Source of the DNA: Bedellia somnulentella
Taxonomy: Eukaryota > Arthropoda > Insecta > Lepidoptera > Bedelliidae
Direction: 5' to 3'
Assembly (NCBI GenBank): GCA_963576735.1
Contig: OY755184.1
Coordinates: forward strand, 8,060,001-8,124,000
Length of the DNA: 64,000 nt
Part shown: positions 1 to 11,395 of the stretch, piece after piece
How the letters are laid out: the number at the start of each line of letters is the position of its first letter
Position numbering within the stretch: position 1 is the stretch's first letter
Notes under the pieces: generated by a model
The model's input: the letters and a program-made list of their open reading frames with translations, nothing else
Database searches by the model: none
What the model was told of the DNA's origin: nothing
Program-made: the position numbers and the translations under genes

Positions 1-260
1 AAGGAAATGTTAAGTTGGTGTGGACACTTAAAGAGAATGGATGATATTAAATTGGTAAAAGAGGTTTATATAGCCAATGTGGAAAGTAATGTCAGTAGAG
101 GACGACCACGAAGGACACACCTGGACCAAATAGAGAGTGTGCTCAAAAAAGCAGGCAGGTATGAAAATATTGAAGGATGTAAACAAAGCAGGAGAGGTTT
201 TGCAGGATCGTAAAAAGTGGCGATCAATGGTCTCTGCCTACCGCAATAGGAAATATGTAC
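1..260 (+). mobile_element. 5'-truncated LINE 3' tail (decayed)
   Basis: Two overlapping frames together read like the extreme C-terminus of an insect non-LTR reverse transcriptase: 'LSWCGHLKRMD' and '[18 protein letters not shown]' in frame 1, then 'DRKKWRSMVSAYR' in frame 2. A frameshift lies at about 145-175. The WxGH and GRPRRT motifs followed by a terminal KWRS..SAY are typical of tails of these elements (family knowledge). Similar tails recur at 16600-16735 and 50395-50600 on plus, and at 23240-23490, 42465-42560 and 60800-60850 on minus. The copy starts before the window. The clade (RTE-like or other) is not certain. Confidence 0.7.
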
Positions 261-650
261 ATGTATGTAATTTTAATAATAACTTACTATTATTAGTGAG
301 TGAAATGGCGATATGGTTAGAATCGGTAGCAATATGCCGAATCATTCCTGGTAGTCGGGGAATGAAATCTTTTTCATGTGCTTTATGCGACAGATGTGTG
401 GCGTGCCATTTAACTAACACCTTCTCCATTCCGCCTGACAGTATGTAACTTCCTGAAAACGTGAAAATATGGAATAAAGTTTATTAAATTTGTCGCGTAT
501 TTGAAAAATGCGTATGTATTTTGCTGAGATTCGAAGATCAAAGGCTATTTGCGTATCCAGAAAGGACTATCCATGTGGTGTAAAATACAGAGTACTTAAT
601 AAAATAAATAAAAAATAAAAAATGTATATTCAAGTAACAAAGACTCACAT
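261..650. other. no gene seen
   Basis: AT-rich sequence between the LINE tail and the nested LINE complex. Short open frames on both strands show no domain or codon pattern that I recognise. The 3' end of outer LINE B lies somewhere near 600-660, where an A-rich stretch (aaataaataaaaaataaaa) occurs. Confidence 0.5.
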
Positions 651-1594
651 TAGTGTTAGTAAAGGCTTACATACTATGTTAGGAAAGACATAACTTAATA
701 TACACATAATATATTTACAAAGCCCTATCCTTTTTTTACACAGGGAGCATGGAGGGCACAACAGTGTCGCATATAGGGACAATCTAACCTCGCCCCGATC
801 ATACCTAGTATTGTGTTGGGGCTGTCCCGCACCCGGCGCACCAAGGAGGCGCATCGCTTACGCATTGTCGCGTAAAAACAGTCTACGTGCGCGTCTGCGA
901 ACATCCCTGATGCGCTACAGAAGCGGGGCAGCCCCACCAACACCCGGAAACAATTATTAAATTGGATACGCAGGGCCCCGTATGCCCGTTGCGTATAATC
1001 ACGCCACAGGCTGCAGGTGTAAAGTGCACACCTGCGAGCGATCATATTTGCTCGGACAGACAAAGCCCTACGCTCTCTTTCAATATCGCAGTCATCCTTC
1101 AGATCATACGTCAGAACATGACCTAGGTACTTAAATGACTGCACCTGCTCTAAGCTAGCGCCATCCAACCTAATAGCTGGTACCTCACTAACATACCGCC
1201 CACGACCAGATCCAAATACCATGTACTGACTTTTCCGCGCATTATATTTTAAGCCGTGTTCAACTGCAAACGTCTCACACACATTGAGCATCCTACGCAA
1301 GCCACAAGGTGACGCACTCAGCAGCACCATGTCATCAGCGTAGCTCAAATTATTTACACAAACGTCGTCTATGCGACAACCAACATACATGCTGCTGAGC
1401 GCCTCAAGTAGTGCATTCATGTATATATTAAACAGTAATGGGGAACTCAGCCCACCTTGTCTAACACCGCACTCCAGTACGTACGGTTCCGAAAAGCCGC
1501 TCGCCCATCTAACGCAATTGATCTGGTTTCCGTACCAGTACTTAAACAGTCGAACTAATTCAGCAGGGACGTTTAGTAAATTCAGCTTATTCCA
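650..1594 (-). mobile_element. LINE B, 3' part (outer element, split)
   Basis: This is the 3' portion of an APE-type non-LTR retrotransposon, separated from its 5' portion (5972-8110) by insertion of LINE A. Joining the two flanks restores one reading frame. The 5' part ends in the codons for FDLVSYDVL, and this part resumes with WNKLNLLNVPAEL without loss of a codon. The right edge abuts a T-run (minus-strand poly-A of LINE A) at 1595. The left edge is only approximate. Confidence 0.85.
725..1594 (-). pseudogene. LINE B ORF2, C-terminal half (reverse transcriptase)
   Basis: Continuous frame of about 290 codons to a stop near 725. It holds RT motif B (VRQGGLSSPLLFNIYMN), then the catalytic YADD box (NLSYADDMVLL) and the thumb-like segment (FKYLGHVL). 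The C-terminal part has a CCHC-like residue pattern (C..C....H..C spacing in MRHCCALHAPC), as in jockey/CR1-group LINEs. No internal stop is present. The protein lacks its endonuclease and RT motif A because those are encoded beyond the inserted LINE A. As an isolated fragment it is not expected to be functional. Confidence 0.85.
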
Positions 1595-1892
1595 TTTTTT
1601 TTTTTAAATTATTTATTCATTATAAAGACAAAATACATTATACAATGGTTATATCGTGGTCACTTAATCGTCTTCTAAGGTTTAATTGTGACCACCGTCC
1701 CCCACTCTTACATTGTAAATCACAGTTGATTGTATTGCGTCTTAGTGACGTTCTCTATTTAAGAAATATGAATATAAATATAATTTACTTATAAATTTAT
1801 ATACAATGCTGACTGACCATCGTAACATGGCCCAATTTCACACGCCGCGGATGATACCCGCGTGACAGATGAGGCAAGAATTCTATAAGAGT

Positions 1893-4800
1893 TCATGGCT
1901 CATCTGCCCCACCGGCACCCCCCGCCACCTGTGAAATCGGCCCTGTTTTACATTGTTGTTGGAAATATCTTTTTAATATAGTTTTACATTTGTGGTTGTC
2001 CACGCGCAGTGAATCAATGACCTCGCTCGGTAGTTCATTGAGTACCTGCGGTAATATGCATTCTATCGTTCGCCTGCCGTAGTCATTGTTACATCTAGGC
2101 ACAACAAATGTAGGTATATAAGATAGCGAGCGTAATGAGATCGGTCGCGTACGGCGTTTTAAATTAATTATATTCTCCTTTTCTTCACACATAATTAGGA
2201 ACTTTGTTTTATTAAAGACATTGATAATTTTGCAGTATTCAAATATTGATTTGTTATCGTCTTTGTATTTGATTTTTATCTTAGATGGAACAATCTTTTT
2301 TAAAATGCTTAGTTGTAGTTTGTATATGTTATCTATGTATGTTCTGTATGTCCTACCGTAGCTACTTAGCCCATAACTTATTACAGAGTCGGCCAACGAT
2401 AAATATAGCAATCTTAGTATGTTATATGGAAGTTTATATTTTAAGATAACTAATTTTCCCATAATAGCCCTTAACTGGTTACATATGAGTTCGATGTGTG
2501 GTCCCCAATTGAAGTTACTATCTATTATCATGCCTAGGTACTTATGGTTGTCCACTAATTCTAGATTGCTACATTTACCGTCGCAATTGCAGTTCTGATG
2601 CATACATTGGTGCTCGTGGGCCACGATCTTGGGTATTATTGTTGATTTTAGGTATGGGGAATGGATGTGCATTAGCTTAGTCTTTTGTTCGTTTATAACT
2701 AGTCCAACATCATGAGCCCATTTACATAGCATATCATAATTCAGCTGTAATTTATTTTGCGCCACCTCAATATTGTTGTGTGCATACAATAGGCAAGTAT
2801 CATCTGCAAACTGGTAAAGAGATCCTCCCTCGAATATGTTACACATGTCATTGACGTATACAAGGTACTCGGTTGGTGCAAGGACTGATCCCTGAGCCGA
2901 GCCCACCTCGGTAGGCATTAGCTTGCTGCGTTTTTCGGCTATGCTCACCGAAGTGGACCGATTTGTGTGGTAGTCTCTGAACCAATCGAGCAACGGACCC
3001 TGTATGCCACTCTGCTGCAATTTACGGTACAATGTTGAATAATTTAATGTTTCAAATGCCTTACTAAAATCTACAAATATTGCCAAAACATGTTTTTTAT
3101 TATGTAGTTAAGAATTTACTTCGTTAGTGAATTTACTCAGAAGTTGACATGTATTTTTATTCTGCTGGAATCCATATTGATTCTCATGAATTATCTTATT
3201 CTATGCAAGGTATTTATTTAGCTCGTAACCATAGTATTTTTCTATTATTTTATCTATGCATGATAATATAGTTATTGGTCTATAGTTATTTATATCTATA
3301 TGACTACCCTTTTTATACACTGGCCTAATGATTCCTAGTTTGAGATCGTCAGGGTACTGTGATGTGGAGATGCATGTGTTAATAAAATGGGTTATTATTG
3401 GGGTTATTTTGTTGTTTATACATTTTATGTCTGAAGATCGTATACCATCTGACCCCGGACTTTTTTTCGCATTTAGGTGTTTGATTATCACATGCTCCAC
3501 CCTGTCACTTACTTTTTTGAGCCTCATACATGTGGTAGGTACTTTTTCATATGTGTCTTTATTTAATAAAGGTATATTACATGGGTTACATATTTTGGTT
3601 ACATTATTTTGAAATTCGTCAGCAAACCTGTCTGTCAACTTATCTATTTCACAGTTTTTAAAAGCCTTGGTTATTACCTCGTCTACTGACTTAACAATTC
3701 TTCCACACAGTTTATTTATAATTCCCCACATCTTTTTAGGTTTATCAAAGTTTTCACATATGATTATAATTGAAACAACTTTTGATTTTCGGATATTTTA
3801 ATCGCGTATTATTACATTATTTTTAAAGCCCGACGTTTCGAAAACTTTTCAGTTATCATGGTCACGGGAAGACTGAGGTGTTATTTGTCATTATACAGTA
3901 CTATAAAATTATTAATACTAACTACCTTCACAAAATTTTAAGTTACATTTGCGTTTAATATTTGCTATGTACAAAAAGAGCTAATGTTATCTGGAGTCTT
4001 GCTAGTGTTCTTCCCTCGCTTGGTTGTGCTAATGATCGGGTTCCAAGCAGGTGGTAATTGCCAACCATCATCTCTATTGAAGTTTGGATGTTTCTTTATT
4101 TCAATAGACTCGCGTATCATTCTAGGGATCAATCGATTCTCTTTTGAAAAGTTTTCGAAACGTCGGGCTTTAAAAATAATGTAATAATACGCGATTAAAA
4201 TATCCGAAAATCAAATTTTCGGTTTCGGTACCTATTATATAATAATCTATTATCTAAGTTACTTTCATCCATCTTCCATATTGAGAATAATTTATCTCTT
4301 TTTGCACACATATCAGTTATACTCTTACAGCTCCATGGACATTGTTTTCGTTTACTTGTATTTATCTTAATCTTGAGTCTATTTTTATCGTATACATTCT
4401 TGAATTTATTAGATATAAAGTTAGTAATATCATTAGGATTTTGGTAGGTTAGAGCTTGGTTCCAGTCAATCTCGTTTAAGTCTTTTTTTATTTGTTTGTT
4501 GTCTAATTTATAGGAATGTTTATAGTTAATATTGTTGTTTTTTAGGTTATTTACAATTGACATACCGGTTATAAAGTGGTCTGCGAGAGCATTGTTAATT
4601 ACAGCTGTTCTGACGCATCTATTCGTACGACTTTCTGCATCCCGCATAAAAATATGATCTATACATGATTAGGTAATTTTATCTAGTTTCTTTTCAATCC
4701 TCGTATATTGACTGATACCACATTCGAACCCTAATTCGTATAACTTATTAAGGTAGTTATTTACCGTGGGGTTTTGTAATTTTAAATCGATATTTATGTC

Positions 4801-5305
4801 CCCTATTAGAGCATAGCTTTTACTGATTGGATACTTACATAGCATGTTGGATAACTCCGTTATAAACTGGTATTTATTTAAACTAGGTGGTCTGTACACT
4901 GCACATAATCCTATGATACTATTGTCACTTGTTTCTATTTTACCTACAATACACTCAAAATTACAAGTGAATGACGGTTTTCTCGTAAATTTAACACTTT
5001 TATGAACGTATATTATTATTCCTCCTCCTTTTCTGGCGTTTCTTAATTCCGAATACATGGTGTAGTCTTCCATCTCAAACATACATGTGTTTGCCTCCGA
5101 GATGTTTGCTCCACATATCACCACAACCTGTACAAGTCGTGAGCTGTTCATTACTATGTGTTCTAGCTGATTGAAATTGATGATCATGGATCTAATATTA
5201 ATATGTAGGACAGTCAGTGTGTTTCGATAGAAGGGGATCTCATTAGTGAATTCGTTCCATGTGTTGTAATTTTCTTCAGATATTGTTTTTGGGCTGCCCT
5301 CTGTT
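1893..5305 (-). pseudogene. LINE A ORF2 (endonuclease-reverse transcriptase), broken
   Basis: Reading frame order on minus: APE endonuclease at about 5305-4440, RT at about 3770-1893. Endonuclease landmarks are LHINIRS, RKGGGIIIYV and GDINIDL. The glutamate expected in the LTE-type motif is not seen (VVICGANIS), and the SDH triad appears as ADH. RT landmarks are KKSPGSDGI, NYRPITIL, AIFVDFSKAFE, a degenerate AQGSVLAP motif B, and an intact FADDT box. In-frame stops occur near 4668, near 3201 and near 3110. A 435-bp insertion splits the frame at 3781-4215. The reading frame is continuous across the excised insert (YRNRK then VVSIIIICENF). The jockey/CR1/L2-group placement is an inference. Confidence 0.85.
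3781..4215. mobile_element. 435-bp inverted-repeat (MITE-like) element
   Basis: Nearly perfect 71-bp terminal inverted repeats at 3781-3851 and 4145-4215, both containing cccgacgtttcgaaa and ending at tttgattttcgg. The interior has no transposase. It interrupts LINE A ORF2, and removing it restores the frame, so its ends are well defined to within a few T residues (T-rich 2-4 bp target duplication). The superfamily is not assigned because the short target duplication is ambiguous. Confidence 0.85.
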
Positions 5306-5342
5306 ACTGTTAGTTAGTTTGTCTGGTTACACCTTGCTTTAT

Positions 5343-5971
5343 TTATTCTTTTTTGTTGTTGCATTCTGATGCCAATCTTATTATATCTGCTTCAGATCTA
5401 ATCAGGTGGACTTTGGCATTCTCTCCTTTACGTGCCAGTATTGATCCTCCTTTATACCATACGTAATTATATAGATTGGTCGACCTAAGTTCTTGTTTAG
5501 CCTTCCACAGTAAGAATGAGTTATTCGGGGTAAGAGATTCACGGATGTACATTTTTTCAGATTGTTGTTTGCCGTTGTTCCATTCCTTCGCTGCTTGCAG
5601 CCACTTGTCTCGGCAATTTTCTTTCAATTGTAGTATTATAACGTCCGGAGCTTCATTTTTGTTACCGCTTGTCTTATTCTTGTTTTTTTTCCTATAAGCC
5701 TTATCTACATCTTGTATTGGCTGTTTGATAGTATCACTGATGTTTTTGACAATCGCTTTGATATCCTCATTCTCTTTTTCCTGTATTCCGCATATTTCGA
5801 GGTAGTTCAAGATATTTCTTTGTTCTATAGCATTCACTTTTTGCTCTAATATGTTGTTTTTCAAAACCAAGTTTTTGTACTGATTTTTGAGGTCAGTGCA
5901 TTGTTTTTCTATTGTTTTAATGTTTTCCACATAGCTGTTGACTTTAATTTCGTAGTCGTCTATTTTGTTTG
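5343..5971 (-). pseudogene. LINE A ORF1 fragment (coiled coil plus FP-like domain)
   Basis: About 209 codons ending in TAA at 5343-5345. The first 70 residues form a heptad-rich coiled coil (IKTIEKQCTDLKNQYKNL). This is followed by ILNYLEICGI, then a basic linker and a segment with YIRESLTPNNSFLLWKAK. That arrangement matches the C-terminal domain shared by many insect LINE ORF1 proteins and the baculovirus FP protein (family knowledge). It probably served as an RNA-binding chaperone of the element. The true N-terminus is missing: the frame runs rightwards into LINE B sequence without a plausible start, so the element was truncated when it inserted. Confidence 0.75.
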
Positions 5972-7878
5972 CATAAGACGTCGTAGGAAACCAAATCAAA
6001 TGCCCTTGACAGGTCGAGGAAACATGCATAGACAGGTGTATTTTTATTCATATAGTATCTAACAGTAGTCTTAAGACACAGTATTGCACTTTCAGTAGAT
6101 AGCCTTTTACGAAAACCAAATTGATTATCGTGTATCTTTACATGCGCATCTAACCGAGAGTTAAGAACACTATCCAACACTTTTGCAATAATAGTCGCTA
6201 GTGAAATCGGTCTGTAATTACTTTTATCACACATATCCCCTGTTTTGTTCTTAACTACAGGAACTACTATTGTTTTCATCAATTCGAGTGGCAGGTAAGA
6301 ATGTTTAATCCAAAGATTAAATAATGATGCCAGTATTGAGAACAACTCAGGACCCGCATTAAGCAAATGCTCAATGCTAAGGCCGTCGTGACCCGGCGAC
6401 TTGCCTCTAGACAAAGATTTAACAGCCTTCGCTATGCTTTCCGTAGAAATACTATCACCCGTAGAACAAACGCTATCAGTATTGCTGTCATTTTTAGAAG
6501 GCCCTAAAGGTGATTTAATAATAAAATGATTACGAAAAAGATTAGCAATACTTACATCATCGCTTACACCATCAATACTCACCGGGACGCCAGGCCGGAC
6601 ATTTAACTTGTTGGTGGATTTCCAAAATGCACTGAAGTCTTTTTGAGTATGTTGTGATGCAATTATATCCATTAATATTTGGTGTTGATGATCTTGGCAC
6701 CATTTTAGTCTTGATTTGAATATTTTTCTACTTTCACACATCTCACAATACAAATTACCATGCCTCGGGGCACCATAATCTAGCCATTCCCGGTATTTCT
6801 GCCTTGCCTCCCGATGAGCATCTCTGACGTGTTTATTCCAACCTACCACTCGTTTCCTACGTTTAGGGTTTATGTCTCCTCGACTAGCGGATGCGGCTTC
6901 TCGAAGAATACACACGACATCATTATACAATCCATCCAATACATGTCTATGTTCGGGATTTACACAGTACCCATTCGCACAAGATACTAACACTGATGGG
7001 ATATCAAAACATTTAAATTTTTCGTAACACTTGTTCCTATACAGATTAACCTCTTCGATAGATCTTTCACCCCAGTGTACTTTATAATCCGATGCCATCA
7101 AAGGCCTAGAGATTTTCGAAGCTAAGATACTAAGTTTACATGTAAAACTAAGAGGGTCATGATCAGACCAAGTCACATCGTTATTCACATTTATATCTAT
7201 AATACAGTTATTAGCTGCTTGTGTTGCTATGCAGTGATCAAGCCACCGCCGTGAACCCGTGGATTGGCATGTAAATGTATGTACGCCTGATGACACCCCT
7301 AACCGGTCTATATCCGAACAGCACCATTTATGATCGTCACAAAAATTTGTCAATTCATTGTAAAACAACTCATTCGGATGAGCATTAAAGTCACCGACTA
7401 TAAAAGCATTTTCTATGCAACTTTCGTCTATAATAGCACTTATCTCAGTCAAGCAATTAGTGTATTCAACCAAGTTGTCTTTACAGTCCGTTGGCATGTA
7501 CACGCTCACTACGACTAACGGCTTGTCGCAAGTTTCGATTTTAATAGCACACAGACGTGGATTTTTGCACTTAATCACTGACACTTTGTCAAACAGAGCA
7601 CTCCGCCAAAGTAATGCCACTCCGCCGTAGGGCCTACCTCGCAGCATACCGACCGAGGTGTCGACAGCCGAAGTTCCAGTCGATGCGAAAGCGTTGTCAA
7701 TATTACTCAGAAATTGTAATTCATGTGGTAGTAGCCAAGTTTCTTGTAGCGCAATTAGGTCTGAACAGCGGCACAACTCTTTAATACTATCCACTGATCT
7801 TTTCACACTTTTACAGTTAAAAGTTGTAAATCTATATGATGTATCATTCATTAAAATTGGCAATAGGGGCCGCGACAC
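5972..7878 (-). pseudogene. LINE B ORF2, N-terminal part (APE endonuclease and RT start)
   Basis: About 635 codons with no stop. APE endonuclease at residues 1-250 has all expected boxes: FNCKSV, ALQETWLLPHE (catalytic E), YGGVALLWR, VGDFNAHPNE and WSDHDPLSF. A linker follows with GWNKHVRDAHREARQKYREW. RT begins with GKSPGHDGLSIEHLL, KSNYRPISL, NQFGFRKRLSTESA and motif A CFLDLSRAFD. The frame is cut by LINE A right after SYDVL and continues at 1594. The joined frame would be about 920 codons without a stop, so LINE B was intact or nearly so when interrupted. Placement is jockey/CR1 group. Confidence 0.9.
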
Positions 7879-8110
7879 GGTTTTCTTTTTGCATTTTCCT
7901 ATGTTTATAATGTGTAAACTTCCTAAATATAATATCTTCGGGCCATAGGTGTTTATTCATAAATAGTGACAATTTATCTACATTTACAAAAAAATTGTAT
8001 GCTTTGTGATTTGCCTCCTTTTTCATTTTAATTTTCTCAAGCTGGACCAATTCTTGAGTATTTTCTCTGATATAACTCACTATATCTATTTCTTTTGTTT
8101 CTAAATGCAC
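7844..8110 (-). pseudogene. LINE B ORF1, C-terminal remnant
   Basis: About 80 codons that overlap the start of ORF2 in another frame. The pattern KAYNFFVNVDKLSLFMN followed by LWPEDIIFRKF matches the conserved end of ORF1 in many insect LINEs (an LSLF..d..WPegi.fRrF-type motif; family knowledge). It has no upstream portion, so this is the tail of a truncated ORF1. It is not an exon of the adjacent WDR75 gene: it does not align with that family. Confidence 0.65.
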
Positions 8111-8115
8111 ATTTG

Positions 8116-8670
8116 TTATGAATAAAGGTATTTTGCGAACTTAATTAATTTAATTAAATTGTAGTGTCGGCTGAGATGAGAAAAGCACTACCCCATTGTC
8201 CCCATTGAAGCTGATAAAGAAAATTTTGGGTAATGTGCTTGGAGAATCATCAAGAGAAACCTTCATTTTATAATCTTTTCCCATTGGGTTGGCCCAACTA
8301 AGAAATATGGCTGAGGTATTTCTTATTCTGAAGTTCTAAATAACCCTTTAAAGGAATTTATAGCCGTGATTATATGTATGTATGCACATGTTGTAATTAA
8401 ATTTATTGTGTTGGTTTACAGGTGAATATGTTACATGATATAGGTGTTTAATTGTGTATTTAGTAAATAAGTATAACTGTAGCTGTAAGCATCCCAAACA
8501 TAATAAAATAATAAAATTGTTGTATGTGGTGGGTATTTGTTATGTATGTAAACTACTAATGTGTTTTTCTAAATTCTATTCATGTATTTTTAGTTGTTTA
8601 TAACACTGCACACATATGAGAGTATGTAAAATTAGTTTCATTCTATTAGATGTTAAAATTTATAATTTAC
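8116..8670 (+). repeat. intron with degenerate S1 SINE (8159-8384)
   Basis: Part of the intron after exon 4 of the WDR75 homologue. 8159-8384 is a diverged S1 SINE copy on plus, from gtagtgtcggctgagatgag to tagccgtgattatatgtatg. The remainder is AT-rich without recognisable content. Confidence 0.7.
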
Positions 8671-11395
8671 CTTCTTTCGGGAAGCAGACTGCCATAGTAG
8701 GCAAATGATGCCAATGTTTGACCTCTCTAGCTAAATTACTGTAGTTATATAAATATCCAGATAGTATAGTTACTCGCCCAAGTGCATCGCCAATAACAAC
8801 ACTACTCTCTTTTGGATGAGCAGCTATGCACGTGATACGCAATTGGTTCTGGTTTAATATTCTGGAAAAGGTTTACAACTTTTAAATTAAAATTATTTAT
8901 TACAAAACAAGTGACACCAAATCTTGCTACTACCATCTATGTTGTTATCCCTAATAAACATAAGTTACAAACTTTTTCTTTATTAATGTAATTTTACACA
9001 ATACTAATAACCCATAAATCCCAAACAACTGATACACTCTTGTACAAGGTGTACTTATTGGTGGTTGTTATATAGTCCATGTTTCAGACAACACCTAGAG
9101 GTTCCGAACCATACTTTATATCTATCTACAACAGTTGGAATACATAGTACATATCAACACTAAACTGGTTGATGACTTTTATTTCATCTCAAAGTTGGTT
9201 AAGATATTATGTTAACTTCATTATAAATAAAGAAAATAAATTTAGAAAAGAAATCATAATAAAACTCACTCAGTCCTCAAATGAGGTTGCATTAAGTTTT
9301 GTATAAACAGGCATTTAGTTCCATTAGTGATAGCTGCATATCTGTCTCCATTGCACCACCCCAGCGAGACACAGATTAAGCCTTCATAATACTTCACCTT
9401 AGTTGCCTTATACTCATAGTTTATATCACCAGTCTTCAATGAATGTGAGGCGAGATACAAATATTTGCCATCTGGTTGTAGAGCTGTGATAAAACACTCA
9501 TTGTTGTCTATCAAGTCAAATGTCAAGACTTTTAACTGTTCTTGAAAATTAAGTTTCTGAAATAGAAAACCAAATGATAATGATATATTATTAAGTAATG
9601 TGAAGTGGGTACAAGGAATCTTTAGTAGACATAAAACAGCTTTCATTCAACATGGGTTAATTTCAGTTTTGTAATATGCTTGCATATAATCAAGAAATTA
9701 AATTTTAGAAAAGGTGTAACAAGAGTTTCTATTTTGTGGAAATAAACTACTTATCCCAATTAGAGTTATCTTGCCAAATATCTGAACCAAAAGACCAAGG
9801 AAGATAAGAGGCACACTACAGCAGGGGTGTGAAAAAAGGGGTAGACAGAATAAGGTTAATTAAGGTCTTCAGTCACATCACCCTAATATAACTTTAAAAG
9901 GCCAAAAACCCTAAGTCATTTCATACAACAAACACATAAAGATAAAGGTTAGTGCTTTTCTTAACCAATATTAAACTGCTTATGTAAAAAAAATGTTAAG
10001 TCCTTTTTTATTGAGGTTTGTAACCATTGACAAAAGATTGTTGTATGTTAATTTTAAGTTCACTGCATTGTACAAGTACATTTATAAAAATGTTAGTTTT
10101 TCCAATATAATTTTAATCAATAATATTCCTGCCCCTGCATGATTGTGCTATTATAAAAGGTTTTATAAATATGTGATAGAGACAGATAACTTTTATCTTT
10201 ACATACTTATAATTGAGTGAGCACAAATCAAGAGCTCAAATAATATGTAACTTACAATTTCTCTGAGAACAGCCCCATTTTCCCAAGTCCAGGCGGTAAG
10301 AAGTCCACAAGAAGAGCAGCCATATAAATTGTAGTGATCACTGTCTGTGAACTGAACACCAACAAGTTCATTAACATTCTCTTCTGTTTCAAGAACTCGT
10401 GAGCAATCTCCAGTTTTAATGTTGTATACTCGAACAATATTCTTCACAATTATAAGTATTGATCTGAAAAAAAAAACCATTTTCACATTTTGAATATTTT
10501 CTGGGGCCGGGTTAACTTTAAGGAGTATTTGTGCCTATTAAACACATTCTTACACATACTCATTGCATCAATTCACTCACTATCAAAATTTACATGAATA
10601 TGTGTTATTTAATTCTTTAATCTCTTACTATACTTTTTAATTATTTAATTATACATAATGTTGTTTCCACCGCTATTACATCTACTGCCTACTCTCAGCA
10701 TGCACTGTGGCAATGAAGCATTCAGCTGATAAACTATTAGACCTGCAAAGAATATTGGGCTAATAATTGGTTTATACAAAACTACCATTATTTTTGGTAT
10801 TTGTAGATATTCAAGAATTTTTTTGCAAATTTAATTTAAACTCTTTTCCTGACTAAACTTCCAAACTAGCTTTTCCAGTTCTCAAGCTAACCCTTTTGTG
10901 ATTTATAGTTGTGTATGAATATATATTGACAAAACCATTCAGTATATTACCACATGAATCTTTCAATAAAGAAACTTCCCAAACTTCTGTGAGTAAATAA
11001 GGTACTAAGAATAAGGTTCGAGTCTAAGGACCCTCAGCACCTATATACTGCAATACATAGCCCCTAATCAGTCAAACTTTAATTATATCTTTTGTATTCA
11101 AACATAAATGAAACATAATGGTGGAACAAGAATGTCAACTTGTTTGAAGCGAAATCTCGCGTTCTTCCTACTTTCTGACATAATAATCTGCCTGCTAAAT
11201 ACATTTACATTAATGTTAAGGTGAGTGAAATTAATTAATTATTTCATGTGTGTTCCAATCGCACACGTGAGTTGGTACTTACTCTCCATCTGGTGAAAAC
11301 ACAGGACGACGGTCTATAATACTACTTCCGGCTTTTCTATTAAACTTGTATTTTACTGGTGTCTGGGAGATATGATCATTGTTCATTATCCCCAT
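8671..11395 (-). CDS. WDR75: WDR75 (Utp17/Nan1) homologue, 5' half
   Basis: Minus-strand exons are 11283-11395, 10256-10463, 9270-9556 and 8671-8861, all with GT-AG borders and matching phases. They give 266 N-terminal residues; family members are about 830. Recognisable stretches are AGSSIIDRRPVFSPDGE, NIVRVYNIKTGDCSRVLE, ITCIAAHPKESSVVIGDALG and VKHWHHLPTMAVCFPKEG, which line up with WD repeats at the start of WDR75. The start at 11395 is the first ATG after upstream stops; a second ATG is at 11386. WDR75 is part of the t-UTP subcomplex of the small-subunit processome in the nucleolus, linking rDNA transcription to 18S rRNA processing (family knowledge). Exon 4 ends in a donor gtaaat, so the gene continues left. 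No further exon is visible before position 1. The next intron therefore exceeds 8.6 kb and carries the nested LINEs. Confidence 0.9.
8862..9269 (-). other. WDR75 intron 3
   Basis: AT-rich intron of 408 bp on the minus strand, donor gtgagt next to 9270 and acceptor ttttccag next to 8861. No repeat or RNA gene was recognised in it. Confidence 0.7.
9557..10255 (-). other. WDR75 intron 2
   Basis: 699-bp intron. It has a vague S1 SINE-like remnant around 9830-9930 (ggggtagacagaataagg, then aaaggccaaaaaccctaagtc). Otherwise it is AT-rich unique sequence. Confidence 0.6.
10464..11282 (-). other. WDR75 intron 1
   Basis: 819-bp intron between the start exon and exon 2, with donor gtaagt and acceptor ttttttcag. 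No repeat, snoRNA box pair or open frame that I can support. Confidence 0.6.

Larger units (their letters stand above)
1595..5971 (-). mobile_element. LINE A, 5'-truncated, nested inside LINE B
   Basis: A 4.4-kb non-LTR element lying inside the ORF2 of LINE B. On the minus strand it starts near 5971, inside ORF1, and ends in poly-A (T-run 1595-1605 on plus). The order is ORF1 fragment with a coiled coil and FP-like domain, APE endonuclease, then RT. 5' truncation plus an A-tail is the signature of target-primed reverse transcription. The duplicated target is very short: 'tg' or 'atg' at most. The ORF2 is broken by three in-frame stops and by an inverted-repeat element at 3781-4215. Confidence 0.85.
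5972..8115 (-). mobile_element. LINE B, 5' part (outer element)
   Basis: This is the 5' portion of the outer LINE, holding the end of ORF1 (7844-8110) and ORF2 from the endonuclease through RT motif A. Its left edge is the LINE A insertion point. Its right edge is near 8110-8160, where the ORF1 frame is lost and an SINE begins, so the element is probably 5'-truncated in ORF1. It sits in the intron after exon 4 of the WDR75 homologue, on the same strand as that gene. Confidence 0.8.

Noticed and set aside
7844..8110. Further WDR75 exon
   Set aside because: The sequence fits a LINE ORF1 end and directly overlaps the start of LINE B ORF2.
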